This document shows, piece after piece, positions 21,014-29,226 of a stretch of DNA of 60,596 bases. The stretch's first letter is position 1, and each line of letters opens with the position of its first letter. The position numbers and the translations under genes are program-made. The notes below the pieces were generated by a model that made no database searches, was not told where the DNA came from, and saw only the letters and a list, made by a program, of their open reading frames with translations. Where the stretch lies: assembly GCA_945889625.1 (NCBI GenBank), contig CAMDCE010000030.1, positions 1 through 60,596 on the forward strand. Reading direction: 5' to 3'. Source of the DNA: Asaia bogorensis. GTDB taxonomy: Bacteria; Pseudomonadota; Alphaproteobacteria; Reyranellales; Reyranellaceae.

Positions 21014-22654
21014 ATGATTCGTCTCGATAACATCAGCAAGCAGAACGGACATCAGATCCTGTTCATCGACGCGTCGATGGGCCTCCAGAAGGGCGAGAAG
21101 GTGGGGCTTGTCGGGCCCAATGGCGCCGGCAAGACGACGATTTTCCGGATGATCGCGGGCGAGGAGCAGCCCGACGACGGCCAGGTGACGATCGATCCCG
21201 GCATGACGATCGGCTACTTCAGCCAGGATGTCGGCGAGATGTCGGGCATGAGCGCGGTCGCGGCGGTGATGGATGGCGTCGGGCCGGTGAGCGCGCTCGC
21301 CACCGAAATGGCCCGGCTCGAGGCGGCGATGGTCGATCCGGCACTGGCTGGTAATGGGGCCGCCGACATGGATGCGATCGTCGAGCGCTATGGCGAGGTG
21401 CAGGGGCGCTTCGAGGAGCTCGATGGCTATGCGCTGGAGGCGCGGGCGCGCGAGGTGCTGGGCGGTCTGAGTTTCAGCCAGGAACGCATGGACGGCGACG
21501 TCGGCCTGCTGTCCGGCGGCTGGAAGATGCGTGTGGCGCTCGCCCGCATCCTGCTGATGCGGCCCGACGGCATGCTGCTCGACGAGCCGAGCAACCATCT
21601 CGACCTCGAAAGCCTGATCTGGCTGGAGGAGTTCCTCGAGAAGTACGAGGGCGCGTTGCTGATGACGTCGCACGATCGCGAGTTCATGAACCGCATCATC
21701 GGCAAGGTCGTGGAGATCGACGGTGGCTCGCTCATCACCTATTCGGGCGATCTGGATTTCTTCGACGCGCAGCGGGCGCTCGGCGAAATGCAGCGCCAGG
21801 CGCAATACGAGCGACAGCAGGCGATGCTCGCCAAGGAGCTGAAGTTCATCGAGCGCTTCAAGGCGCGCGCGTCTCACGCCGCCCAGGTCCAGAGCCGGGT
21901 GAAGAAGCTGGACAAGATCGAGAAGGTGGAACCGCCGCGGCGCCGCCAGTCCGTCCAGTTCGACTTCCGCGCGCCGCCGCGCTCGGGCGAGGACGTCGTG
22001 AGCTTCAGGAACGTGCACAAGGGCTATGGCACGCAGCCGATCTATGCGGGGTTCGACTTCCGCCTGCGTCGCCGGGAACGCTGGTGCGTCCTGGGCGTCA
22101 ACGGCGCGGGCAAATCCACGCTGCTGAAGCTGGTGGCCGGCGCGACCGAGCCGGACCGGGGCACTGTCACGCTCGGCGCCAGCGTCAGGATGGGCTATTT
22201 CGCCCAGCACTCCATGGACCTGCTGGACGGCGACGATACGGTCTTCGAGTCGCTCGATGAATCGTTCCCGCAGGCAGGCACGGGCGCGCTGAAGTCGCTG
22301 GCCGGCTGCTTCGGCTTCTCCGGCGACGATATCGAGAAGCCCTGCCGCGTGCTGTCGGGCGGGGAGAAGGCGCGTCTGGTGATGGCCAAGATGCTGTACG
22401 ATCCGCCCAACTTCCTGGTGCTCGATGAGCCGACGAACCATCTCGATATGGCGACGAAGGAGATGCTGGTCGCGGCCCTGGCGGACTTCGAGGGCACCAT
22501 GCTGTTCGTGAGCCACGATCGCCACTTCCTGGCCGCGCTCTCGAACCGCGTGCTGGAGCTGACGCCCGAGGGCGTTCATCAGTACGGCGGCGGCTACACG
22601 GAATATGTGGCGCGGACGGGCCAGGAAGCGCCGGGTCTTCACCCAAACGGGTAG
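21014..22654 (+). CDS. ABC-F family ATP-binding protein
   Basis: Protein of 546 aa with two ABC ATPase domains and no membrane segments, as in the ABC-F class that acts on ribosomes. Domain 1 has Walker A GPNGAGKTT, signature LSGGWKMRVALARIL and Walker B LLDEPSNHLD. A charged linker (about residues 250-310: RQAQYERQQAMLAKELKF, then ARASHAAQVQSRVKKLDK) separates it from domain 2, which has GVNGAGKST, LSGGEKARLVMAKM and LVLDEPTNHLD. It resembles the YheS/Uup/YbiT-like branch; the exact subgroup cannot be fixed without a tree. It is a single gene, GC-rich unlike the block to its left. Confidence 0.92.
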   Translation: MIRLDNISKQNGHQILFIDASMGLQKGEKVGLVGPNGAGKTTIFRMIAGEEQPDDGQVTIDPGMTIGYFSQDVGEMSGMSAVAAVMDGVGPVSALATEMARLEAAMVDPALAGNGAADMDAIVERYGEVQGRFEELDGYALEARAREVLGGLSFSQERMDGDVGLLSGGWKMRVALARILLMRPDGMLLDEPSNHLDLESLIWLEEFLEKYEGALLMTSHDREFMNRIIGKVVEIDGGSLITYSGDLDFFDAQRALGEMQRQAQYERQQAMLAKELKFIERFKARASHAAQVQSRVKKLDKIEKVEPPRRRQSVQFDFRAPPRSGEDVVSFRNVHKGYGTQPIYAGFDFRLRRRERWCVLGVNGAGKSTLLKLVAGATEPDRGTVTLGASVRMGYFAQHSMDLLDGDDTVFESLDESFPQAGTGALKSLAGCFGFSGDDIEKPCRVLSGGEKARLVMAKMLYDPPNFLVLDEPTNHLDMATKEMLVAALADFEGTMLFVSHDRHFLAALSNRVLELTPEGVHQYGGGYTEYVARTGQEAPGLHPNG

Positions 22655-22702
22655 GGGGCGCCCATGAAAGAGAACAGCACGACTCCAGTCGCGCTCTTAT
22701 TC

Positions 22703-22740
22703 TTGTCATCCGCGGCGGAGTAACCTCCGCCTTGAGCGAA
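22703..22740. repeat. Repeat family E, copy 1
   Basis: About 38 bases containing the stem GGCGGAGTAACCTCCGCC and ending in TTGAGCGAA. A near copy lies at 27936-27973, with about five differences. Both sit just after a gene end. Confidence 0.6.
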
Positions 22741-22811
22741 TAGGCGCAATCGAGTGCGTTGCACTCGAATCGCGCAGAACGATCTAACGCTGGCTGGACC
22801 GCCTTGTCGCT

Positions 22812-24020
22812 CTACGCGGCCGCCTTCACGCCACTCTGCTTTGCCACCACCCCGCGTTGCTGCAGGTCGCCGATCTCGTCGCGCGACAGGCCGAGGTCGC
22901 GCAGGATTTCGTCGCCATGCTCCCCCAGCAGGGGCGCGCCACGGCTCAGTTCGGGCGGGGTCTTCGAGTAGCGGGCGGCGGGGCGGGTCTGGCGCAGGCG
23001 GCCGGCGACGGGATGGTCGCTTTCCAGCAGGATCTCGCTCGCCAGCACCTGCGGATGTTCGATCACCTCGCCGCGGGTCAGGGCCGGCGCGCAGGGGACA
23101 TCCGCAGCCTCGAGGCGCGCCATCCATTCGGCCGTCGTCCGGGTCTTCAGCACCTCCTGGATCAGGGCAAGGCGCGCATCGATGTTCTGGTCGCGCAACG
23201 CCGGCGTCTTGAAGCGCGGATCGTCGAGCAATTCCGGCCGCTCGAAGGCAGCGGCCAGATTGGCCCATTCCTTGTTGCTCATGACGGCGACGGTCATGTG
23301 CCCGTCCTTAGTCTCATAGATCAGGTCGATGAAGCTCGCCGCGGTCTGCGCCGACACCGTGCGGCCGACATAGGTCTGGCCGCCCATGTCCGAGGCCCAG
23401 AGAAAGGCCAGCACGGCATCCAGCATCGACAGCCGGACATGCTGGCCTTTGCCCGTCCTGAGCTTGGCGACGAGCGCCGCGCTGATCGCCTGTGCCGCCG
23501 TGACGGCCGTGAGCTTGTCGGGGAGCACGGTGCGCACGAGCCGTGGCCGCTCGGCGTCGGAGCCGGCCTGCACGGTGGTGAGACCGGAGAGCGCCTGGAC
23601 GATCGGATCGTACACGCCCTTGTGGATCCACGGCCCGCGCTCGCCGAAGCCGCTGATCGACACATAGATGATGTCGGGAGCGGACTTGCGGATATCGTCC
23701 TCGGCGAGGCCAAGCCGTTCGACGACGCCGGGACGGAAATTCTGCACCAGGACATCCGCGCTCGCGGCGAGGCGCTTCACCAGAGCGACGCCGTCGGCAG
23801 TCTTCAAATCGATCGCGATCGAGCGCTTGTTCCGGTTCAGGTTGAGAAACGACGCGGCCATGCCGTTGCTGCGATTGCCGCCGGCGCGCGTGTGGTCGCC
23901 CTGGCCCGGCATCTCGACCTTGATCACGTCGGCGCCCTGATCGCCCAGGATCATCGTCGCCCAGGGCCCCGACAGCATCGATGTGAGGTCGATGATGCGG
24001 ATACCGCTCAGTGGTCCCAT
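22812..24020 (-). CDS. CaiB/BaiF family CoA-transferase
   Basis: Protein of 402 aa of the type III CoA-transferase family, which moves CoA between an acyl donor and a carboxylic acid acceptor. The N-terminus GIRIIDLTSMLSGPWATMIL and GADVIKVEMPGQGDHTR, the segment NRNKRSIAIDLK, and VLVQNFRPGVVERLGL with the nearby SISGFGERGPW are all family hallmarks. ATG 24020 has GGGAGG 6 bases upstream, whereas the longer frame relies on a TTG. It is the last gene of a four-gene minus-strand operon with an acyl-CoA-dehydrogenase-like protein, an amidohydrolase and a small monooxygenase, which points to degradation of a carboxylic or aromatic compound. Confidence 0.9.
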   Translation of the reverse strand: MGPLSGIRIIDLTSMLSGPWATMILGDQGADVIKVEMPGQGDHTRAGGNRSNGMAASFLNLNRNKRSIAIDLKTADGVALVKRLAASADVLVQNFRPGVVERLGLAEDDIRKSAPDIIYVSISGFGERGPWIHKGVYDPIVQALSGLTTVQAGSDAERPRLVRTVLPDKLTAVTAAQAISAALVAKLRTGKGQHVRLSMLDAVLAFLWASDMGGQTYVGRTVSAQTAASFIDLIYETKDGHMTVAVMSNKEWANLAAAFERPELLDDPRFKTPALRDQNIDARLALIQEVLKTRTTAEWMARLEAADVPCAPALTRGEVIEHPQVLASEILLESDHPVAGRLRQTRPAARYSKTPPELSRGAPLLGEHGDEILRDLGLSRDEIGDLQQRGVVAKQSGVKAAA

Positions 24021-24044
24021 GGCTTGCCTCCCCAATGTCCAAAG

Positions 24045-25178
24045 TCAGAAAATGTTCTCGGGCGACACGCCAAGCATGACCTGGCCGACCGTCTCGTAGT
24101 GCAGTATGCGCCCCTGGCCCTGTTGCGCGACCGTGTCGATGTCGCGCAGACGGCGTTCGAACGGATTTTCCTCGAACACCGCCATCGCGCCGCAATCGTG
24201 AAACAGCGTATTGACGATCTGACGCGACGACTGGATGGCCCAGGTGGAAGCGAGACGCAGCCGGGTCCGTTGATCGAGGTCCATCTCGCCCTGTTCCTCG
24301 ATCGTTTCCAGCGCTTCGTCTGCCGCAGCGTGAAGGAAGTAACGCGCCGACCGCCAGCTCGCCTCGGACTGCGCCACGTGGCTCTGGACCACGTTGTTCT
24401 CCACCATCGGCTTGCCGGCGCCACGGCGGGTCTTCTCCCGCGGCAGGCCCAGGAACGCGTCCATCGTGCCACGGGCGATGCCGAGGGCGACGCCACCGAA
24501 CCCGATCGAGTAGAGCTGGTTGCTGGTGAAGCGGTAAAGCGGGCTGTCGCTCCGGCGGTCGCGCGGATCGTCGCGCCAGATGGCGCGCTCGTGCGGAACG
24601 AACAGGTTGTCGACGGAGTACTCGTTGCTGGCCGTGCCGCGCAGTCCCAGCGTGTACCAGATATCGTGAAAGGTGGCGCTCGACCGGGGATACAGGAAGG
24701 TTTTCGTTTCCTTCGTGCCCGCCACCCGCAGATGCGCGCCAAGCCAGGTGGCGTTCTGGCTGCCGCTCATGAAGCGCCATTTGCCGGTGATGCGATAGCC
24801 ACCTTCCACGGGCGTGGCTTCGTAGGGCGAGCCGGGAGGTCCCCAGGCGACGATTCCATCCGGCTTGCCAAAAATCTCCCGGGCAATTTTCGGAGGGAGA
24901 TAGGCGCTCGTGGTCGAGCAGCCGTTGCTTTGACACACCACCCAGCCGGTGGATCCATCGGCAATGGCGAGCGCTTCAGTCACCTGGGCAAAGGTCGAGG
25001 GCCTGAGCTCTATTCCGCCGACGGATTTCGTCTTCAGCATGGTGAAGAACCCGCCATCGACCAGGGCCTTGATGACGGGCTTGGTGAGTTCCCGGATTTC
25101 GTCGTGTTCGTCCGCGGCCGCGGCGATCAGGGACATGAGATCGCGCGCTTTCTGGACCTGCGGATGGACGGCCGGCAT
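24045..25178 (-). CDS. Acyl-CoA dehydrogenase-like flavoprotein (flavin-dependent monooxygenase type)
   Basis: Protein of 377 aa with the acyl-CoA dehydrogenase fold: N-terminal helices (IKALVDGGFFTMLKTKSVGG), the central beta region (YRITGKWRFMSGSQNATWLGA) and the C-terminal helical bundle (QLYSIGFGGVALGIARGTMDAFLGL). The spacing and GKWRFMSGSQNATW resemble the group that contains HpaB/HsaA/DszC-type monooxygenases more than fatty acyl-CoA dehydrogenases, so hydroxylation of an aromatic or similar compound with reduced flavin is likely. The catalytic base Glu of classic acyl-CoA dehydrogenases is not obvious. ATG 25178 follows AGGAGAAAC. It is part of the CaiB/amidohydrolase operon. Confidence 0.8.
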   Translation of the reverse strand: MPAVHPQVQKARDLMSLIAAAADEHDEIRELTKPVIKALVDGGFFTMLKTKSVGGIELRPSTFAQVTEALAIADGSTGWVVCQSNGCSTTSAYLPPKIAREIFGKPDGIVAWGPPGSPYEATPVEGGYRITGKWRFMSGSQNATWLGAHLRVAGTKETKTFLYPRSSATFHDIWYTLGLRGTASNEYSVDNLFVPHERAIWRDDPRDRRSDSPLYRFTSNQLYSIGFGGVALGIARGTMDAFLGLPREKTRRGAGKPMVENNVVQSHVAQSEASWRSARYFLHAAADEALETIEEQGEMDLDQRTRLRLASTWAIQSSRQIVNTLFHDCGAMAVFEENPFERRLRDIDTVAQQGQGRILHYETVGQVMLGVSPENIF

Positions 25179-25210
25179 CGTGTTTCTCCTGCTCCGCGAA
25201 AGCCCGGGCC

Positions 25211-26050
25211 TCACCACTTGTAGACCTTCTGCAGCGTTCCTCCCATGAGGGCCGCCTTGTCGCTGGCCGACAGGCGCTGGCTGTCACGGAATGGTGCCAC
25301 GCCCTGCTCATAGGTCAGCATGCCGATCGTGCGGGTCCAGTCGGTGCCCCACATGCAGCGATCCAGCCCGAACGCATCGATGATCCGCAGCACCGGCGCC
25401 CAGATATCGTCGTACGGGAACGGCCGGTCCGACATCGTGCAGGCGCCGCTCACCTTCACCCGGACGTTTCGATAGCGCGCCAGTCCGAGCAGCTTCGGCA
25501 GGTCGGCCCAGACATCGGCGGGAACCGGCGGGCGCATGGGCTGCAGCAGGCCGAGATGGTCGATCACGATGACCGTGTCGGGATGTCGCTGGATATGCGG
25601 CAGGCCCTTGTCGAGCATGCCCCAGCACAGCAGGTTGACCGGCAGGCCGTGCCGGCCGGCGGCCGCGAAGGCGCGGTGCAGGCCGGAATGGTCGGCGTCC
25701 ATCGGCAGGTCCTTGCCCCTGTCCTGGCCCATGCGGATGCGAATGCCGCGCGCGCCCGGCGTCTTCGCCCACCGCGCCACCACGTCGTCGATCGCGGGAT
25801 CGGTCGCGTCGACCGGCGTCACGACCCGGAACTTGTCGGGCCAGGCGCTGTAGACTTCGAGCGCGTAGCTCGGATCGTATTTGTAGGCGGCGAACGACGA
25901 CACCATGATCGCGCCGTCGACGCCGACACTGGTCATCGCCGCGACCATTTCCTCGCCCGTGGCGGACAGGAGCCCATGCGAAGGGCTGGCCCACGGCCGA
26001 CCCGGATGGTCCCGATCGAAGGGATGGACCTGTACGTCGATGACGGGCAT
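25211..26050 (-). CDS. Amidohydrolase family protein (amidohydrolase 2 type)
   Basis: Protein of 279 aa. The N-terminal IDVQVHPF carries the D-x-x-V-H type metal-binding pattern, ADHSGLHRAF and GLPVNLLCWG follow, VIVIDHLGL provides a further histidine, and FGLDRCMWGTDWTRT has the terminal Asp near a WGTDW motif. This is the pattern of the PF04909 group, which hydrolyses lactones or decarboxylates aromatic or 2-oxo acids. The substrate is not evident. It precedes the flavoprotein gene by about 30 bases on the same strand, so one transcript is likely. Confidence 0.88.
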   Translation of the reverse strand: MPVIDVQVHPFDRDHPGRPWASPSHGLLSATGEEMVAAMTSVGVDGAIMVSSFAAYKYDPSYALEVYSAWPDKFRVVTPVDATDPAIDDVVARWAKTPGARGIRIRMGQDRGKDLPMDADHSGLHRAFAAAGRHGLPVNLLCWGMLDKGLPHIQRHPDTVIVIDHLGLLQPMRPPVPADVWADLPKLLGLARYRNVRVKVSGACTMSDRPFPYDDIWAPVLRIIDAFGLDRCMWGTDWTRTIGMLTYEQGVAPFRDSQRLSASDKAALMGGTLQKVYKW

Positions 26051-26074
26051 GGCCTTGTTCTAGCGGTACCTGGC

Positions 26075-26389
26075 CTACCTGTACTTGGCCTCGGACGGCG
26101 CGATCATCGTGCCGCGGATGGCAACCGCCTTCTGGCCGACGAACCACTCGGCGGGCAGATTGCTCCAGGCGGGATAGTGGGGCGACGCGCGGTGGGCTTG
26201 GAGCGCGGCGTCGTCCCGATAGACCTCGTAGAAGTAGATCGTGTTCGGGTCGTTGTCGTCCTGGATAACGTCGAAGCGCAGGCAGCCTGGTTCGTCTTCA
26301 CGCGAGCCGCGCCCATCCTCGAGGGCGCCTTTCAGGATCTGGTCACGGTATTCCGGTTTCATGCGGACCGTCACGAATATCGCTCTCAT
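26075..26389 (-). CDS. Antibiotic biosynthesis monooxygenase (ABM) family protein
   Basis: Protein of 104 aa, the first gene of the minus-strand catabolic operon. It has the ferredoxin-like ABM pattern: MRAIFVTVRMKPEYRDQILKG at the start, then EPGCLRFDVIQDDNDPNTIYFYEVYRD with the conserved aromatic and acidic positions, and AALQAHRASPHYPAW. Members are cofactor-free oxygenases or small dimeric enzymes acting on quinols or on signalling and aromatic compounds. AAGGAGAACC precedes the ATG. The N-terminus and length (about 100 aa) fit the family. Confidence 0.9.
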   Translation of the reverse strand: MRAIFVTVRMKPEYRDQILKGALEDGRGSREDEPGCLRFDVIQDDNDPNTIYFYEVYRDDAALQAHRASPHYPAWSNLPAEWFVGQKAVAIRGTMIAPSEAKYR

Positions 26390-26477
26390 GCAGGTTCTCC
26401 TTCGGTTGCCGTCATCGTCCCCTCAGGGAAGACAGGTTACAATAGCTCACCCGACGGTACACACTACGGAGGCTCGC

Positions 26478-26930
26478 ATGCTGGAAACACGGGAAGGCGG
26501 ATGTCATTGCGGCCGCGTGCGGTTCCGCGCCGAGGTCGATCTCGACCTCTTGTCCTCCTGCAGCTGCTCGATCTGCACCAAGAAGGGCATCCTGCACCTC
26601 GGGACCGACCCCGCCACCTTCCAGCTGCTGCGCGGCAAGACCGCGCTCAAGGCCTACACCTTCGGCACCGGCGTCGCGCAGCACACCTTCTGCGCGCAAT
26701 GCGGCATGCACGCCTTTTACATCCCGCGCGCCAACCCGCACCGGATCAGCGTCAATGCCCGCTGCCTGGACGACATCGACGGGCCGAGCCTGACGCCCAA
26801 ACGGTTCTTCGACGGCCGTCACTGGGAGGACGCCCAGCGGCGCCGGATCGCGGAGACCGGCCAGGCGCCGCCGCCGGACGCGCACGGCGCCAAGACGCTG
26901 CAGGCCATCCTCGACCGCGCGCCGGAGTAG
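26478..26930 (+). CDS. GFA (glutathione-dependent formaldehyde-activating) family protein
   Basis: Protein of 150 aa of the CENP-V/GFA fold. The zinc-binding cysteines are in order: GGCHCGRVRF, SSCSCSICTKKG and FCAQCGMHAFY, which is the full family pattern. Members bind zinc and act in glutathione-linked detoxification or as small S-acting enzymes; the substrate cannot be read here. ATG 26478 has CGGAGG 5 bases upstream. It is transcribed divergently from the ABM-led operon, and about 90 bases separate the two starts, so a shared regulatory region is possible. Confidence 0.92.
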   Translation: MLETREGGCHCGRVRFRAEVDLDLLSSCSCSICTKKGILHLGTDPATFQLLRGKTALKAYTFGTGVAQHTFCAQCGMHAFYIPRANPHRISVNARCLDDIDGPSLTPKRFFDGRHWEDAQRRRIAETGQAPPPDAHGAKTLQAILDRAPE

Positions 26931-27002
26931 GGGCTCGCCGGCGTCGCGCCCATGCGCGGCTGAAATCCATCGGTGTTCCGACGCCTTGAGACCTACGGTG
27001 TG

Positions 27003-27128
27003 GACACATCTTCATGTTCCTCTCCCCCGCTAGGGGGAGAGGCTAGGTGAGGGGGCAACGACGTGCGCATCCCCCTCACCCAACCTCTCCCCCTAGCGGG
27101 GGAGAGGAGCCCGATTTAGAGATGTGTC
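27003..27128. mobile_element. MITE-like element with terminal inverted repeats (repeat family D)
   Basis: A 126-bp element bounded by GACACATCT (27003-27011) and AGATGTGTC (27120-27128), a perfect 9-bp terminal inverted repeat. Inside are two CCTCTCCCCC...GGGGGAGAGG hairpins around GGTGAGGGGGCAACG. No clear target-site duplication is visible (GGTGTG on the left, ATACCC on the right). It contains no coding region and lies just before an SDR gene. Confidence 0.6.
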
Positions 27129-27158
27129 ATACCCTAGACCTTGAAATGGGAGGACAGG

Positions 27159-27929
27159 ATGCGACTGCGGGGCAAGGTGGCGCTGCTGACCGGCGCGGCG
27201 GCGGGGATCAAGGGCGAGCTGATGGGCTTCGGTGGCGCGGCGGCGCATCTGTTCGTGCGCGAGGGCGCCAAGGTGGTGCTGACCGATATCCGCGATGAAT
27301 TGGGCGAGCGCGCAGCCGCGGCCCTGCGCGCCGATGGGCATGATGCGCGTTACCTGCATCTCGACGTGACATCGGAACAGAATTGGGCCCAGGTGGTCGA
27401 CGCGGTGATGGCGGCGCACGGACGGCTGGACATCCTGTTCAACAATGCCGGTGTCGCCTTTCAAGCCAAGGTCGAGGACATCACGTTGGAGATCTGGGAA
27501 CGCGAGCTTGGTGTTCATGCCAAGGGGGTTTTCCTCGGCACCCGCACGGCGATCCCGGCCATGCGCAAGGGCGGTGGCGGGTCGATCATCAATACCTCCT
27601 CGGTCATGGGCATCGTCGGCAGTCCCACGTCGCCGGCCTATTCCGCCGCCAAGGGCGCCATCACGCTCTTCACCAAGTCGGCGGCGTTGCAATATGCCAA
27701 GGAGAATATCCGCATCAACTCGGTGCATCCGGGCTATGCGGATTCGCCGCTGACCGAGAAGCGCTTCAGCGATCCGGCGGTGCGCAAGGAGTTGATCGGT
27801 CGCACGCCGATGGGGCGGCTCGGCACCGCCGAGGACATCGCCAATGGCGTGCTGTTCCTGGCGTCCGACGAATCATCCTGGATGACCGGCTCGGAATTGG
27901 TGATCGATGGCGGCATGACGGCGCAGTAG
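27159..27929 (+). CDS. Short-chain dehydrogenase/reductase
   Basis: NAD(P)-dependent oxidoreductase of 256 aa. The active-site residues are all present: FNNAGV, the Ser in INTSSVMGIV, and the Tyr-Lys pair in AYSAAKGAI. The C-terminus RLGTAEDIANGVLFLASDESS and TGSELVIDGGM is typical. The cofactor glycine motif is unusual: TGAAAGIKGELMGFGGAA has about six extra residues compared with the normal TGxxxGIG, so the loop over the dinucleotide is longer. ATG 27159 is preceded by GGGAGGA. The substrate is unknown; it belongs to the accessory catabolic region. Confidence 0.9.
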   Translation: MRLRGKVALLTGAAAGIKGELMGFGGAAAHLFVREGAKVVLTDIRDELGERAAAALRADGHDARYLHLDVTSEQNWAQVVDAVMAAHGRLDILFNNAGVAFQAKVEDITLEIWERELGVHAKGVFLGTRTAIPAMRKGGGGSIINTSSVMGIVGSPTSPAYSAAKGAITLFTKSAALQYAKENIRINSVHPGYADSPLTEKRFSDPAVRKELIGRTPMGRLGTAEDIANGVLFLASDESSWMTGSELVIDGGMTAQ

Positions 27930-27935
27930 GCTACT

Positions 27936-27973
27936 TTGTCGTCAGCGGCGGAGTAAACTCCGCCTCGAGCGCA
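27936..27973. repeat. Repeat family E, copy 2
   Basis: About 33 of 38 positions match 22703-22740, with the stem GGCGGAGTAAACTCCGCC. It is followed up to about 28045 by AAGGACCTAG...CTTAGGTCCTT, a second inverted sequence, so it may be one part of a longer composite repeat. Confidence 0.55.
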
Positions 27974-28066
27974 GCGAAGGACCTAGCGTTCGCGACAGCG
28001 CGGTGTTGAAGCCTTAGGTCCTTCGGCTTCGCCTCAGGACGACAGTCAATGAGGAGATACGCGACG

Positions 28067-29074
28067 ATGGTCAAGACGGTCCTGTATGCGGAAAAACTCT
28101 ACGACAACGACAAGGTCGAGCGCGAGGTGTTCGGGTCCGACGTGCGCGTGGTGTGGCGCAACGTCGCCGACCTGTCGCAGCTCGAGGAGCGCGACTGCGC
28201 CGAGATCGACGGCCTGATGGTGATGCGGCACGCGGTGACCGCCGAATACCTGGCCAGATTCCCCAGGCTCGCCTGTGTCGTGCGCATGGGTGTCGGCTAC
28301 GACAAGATCGATCGCAAGGCAGCCGCCCAGCGAAAGGTGATGGTGTGCAACGTGCCGGACTACGGCACCACCGAGGTGGCCGACCACGCGCTGGCCCTTG
28401 CCCTCTCGCTCCGCCGCGGCATCGCGCTCCACCTCGAGGCGCAACGCCGGCCGCAGCCTGCGCCGTGGAGCTACGTGCGCGACCCGCTGCTCCGGCGCAA
28501 CGGGGTGCAGACCTTCGGCATCGTCGGTCTGGGCCGCATCGGCACGGCGGCGGCACTCAGGGCAAAGGCTTTCCAGTTCCGCGTCATCGCCTACGACCCC
28601 TACATGCCGAACGGCACCGAACTGGGCGTCGGCGTCGAACGCGTGCGCTCGCTCGAGGCACTGATGGAGCAGACGGATACGTTGTCGATCCACGCACCTC
28701 TCACTCCGGACACCCGCGGGATGATCTCGCGCGCCATGCTGGAGCGCATGCCGAAGGGAGGCGTGGTGGTCAATACCGCGCGCGGGCCGATCGTCGACGT
28801 CGACGCGCTCGCCGACCTGCTGAAACGCGGACACCTTGCCGGGGTCGGACTCGACGTTCTTCCGGTGGAGCCGCCGGTCGAACCCGTCCCGGAGCTGCTG
28901 CGCGCCTACCGGGCGCGCGAGCCGTGGTGCGAGGGGCGGCTGATCATCACGCCGCATTCTGCTTTCTTCACGCCGGAGGCCTGGGACGACACCAGGCTCA
29001 AGGCGGCGGAAACCATGCGCGCGGCACTGGTCGGACCGCGGCCGCAGAACGTCATCACACCGGAGATGTTTTAG
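28067..29074 (+). CDS. D-isomer-specific 2-hydroxyacid dehydrogenase (C-terminal-binding-protein-like)
   Basis: Protein of 335 aa with the split substrate/cofactor layout of D-2-hydroxyacid dehydrogenases. The cofactor motif is FGIVGLGRIGTAAA, the substrate-binding region has VRMGVGYDKID and VPDYGTTEVADHAL, and the catalytic residues are the Arg in NTARGPIV, the acid in the DVLPVEPPVEP region and the His in ITPHSAFFTPE. The first strands (VRVVWRNVADLS) and the CtBP-like spacing suggest the C-terminal-binding-protein branch. ATG 28067 has GAGGAG 10 bases upstream; ATG 28049 is an alternative with no such site. The keto-acid substrate is not known. Confidence 0.88.
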   Translation: MVKTVLYAEKLYDNDKVEREVFGSDVRVVWRNVADLSQLEERDCAEIDGLMVMRHAVTAEYLARFPRLACVVRMGVGYDKIDRKAAAQRKVMVCNVPDYGTTEVADHALALALSLRRGIALHLEAQRRPQPAPWSYVRDPLLRRNGVQTFGIVGLGRIGTAAALRAKAFQFRVIAYDPYMPNGTELGVGVERVRSLEALMEQTDTLSIHAPLTPDTRGMISRAMLERMPKGGVVVNTARGPIVDVDALADLLKRGHLAGVGLDVLPVEPPVEPVPELLRAYRAREPWCEGRLIITPHSAFFTPEAWDDTRLKAAETMRAALVGPRPQNVITPEMF

Positions 29075-29104
29075 AGCACAGACCAATCAGGTCGAACCAA
29101 TCGA

Positions 29105-29213
29105 CCTCACCCTGAGGAGCGGTCCGTAGGACCGCGTCTCGAAGGGTGGGAACGAGCACCTGCCTGGTGCCTATCCTTCGAGACGCTCGCTTCGCTCGCT
29201 CCTCAGGATGAGG
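29105..29213. repeat. Palindromic repeat family C, copy 1
   Basis: A 109-bp element that starts with CCTCACCCTGAGGAGC and ends with GCTCCTCAGGATGAGG. The arms also contain GCGTCTCGAAGGGTGG and CCTTCGAGACGC as a second inverted pair, with the variable centre AACGAGCACCTGCCTGGTG between them. It lies between two convergent genes. Copy 2 is at 29841. Confidence 0.85.
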
Positions 29214-29226
29214 TATTCGGTTTGGG

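Noticed and set aside
20909..22642. Minus-strand frame of 577 codons opposite the ABC-F gene
   Set aside because: Shadow frame without domains; the ABC-F motifs on the plus strand are complete.
22857..25223. Plus-strand frame of 788 codons over the CoA-transferase and flavoprotein genes
   Set aside because: It crosses two clear minus-strand genes and has the composition of an antisense frame.
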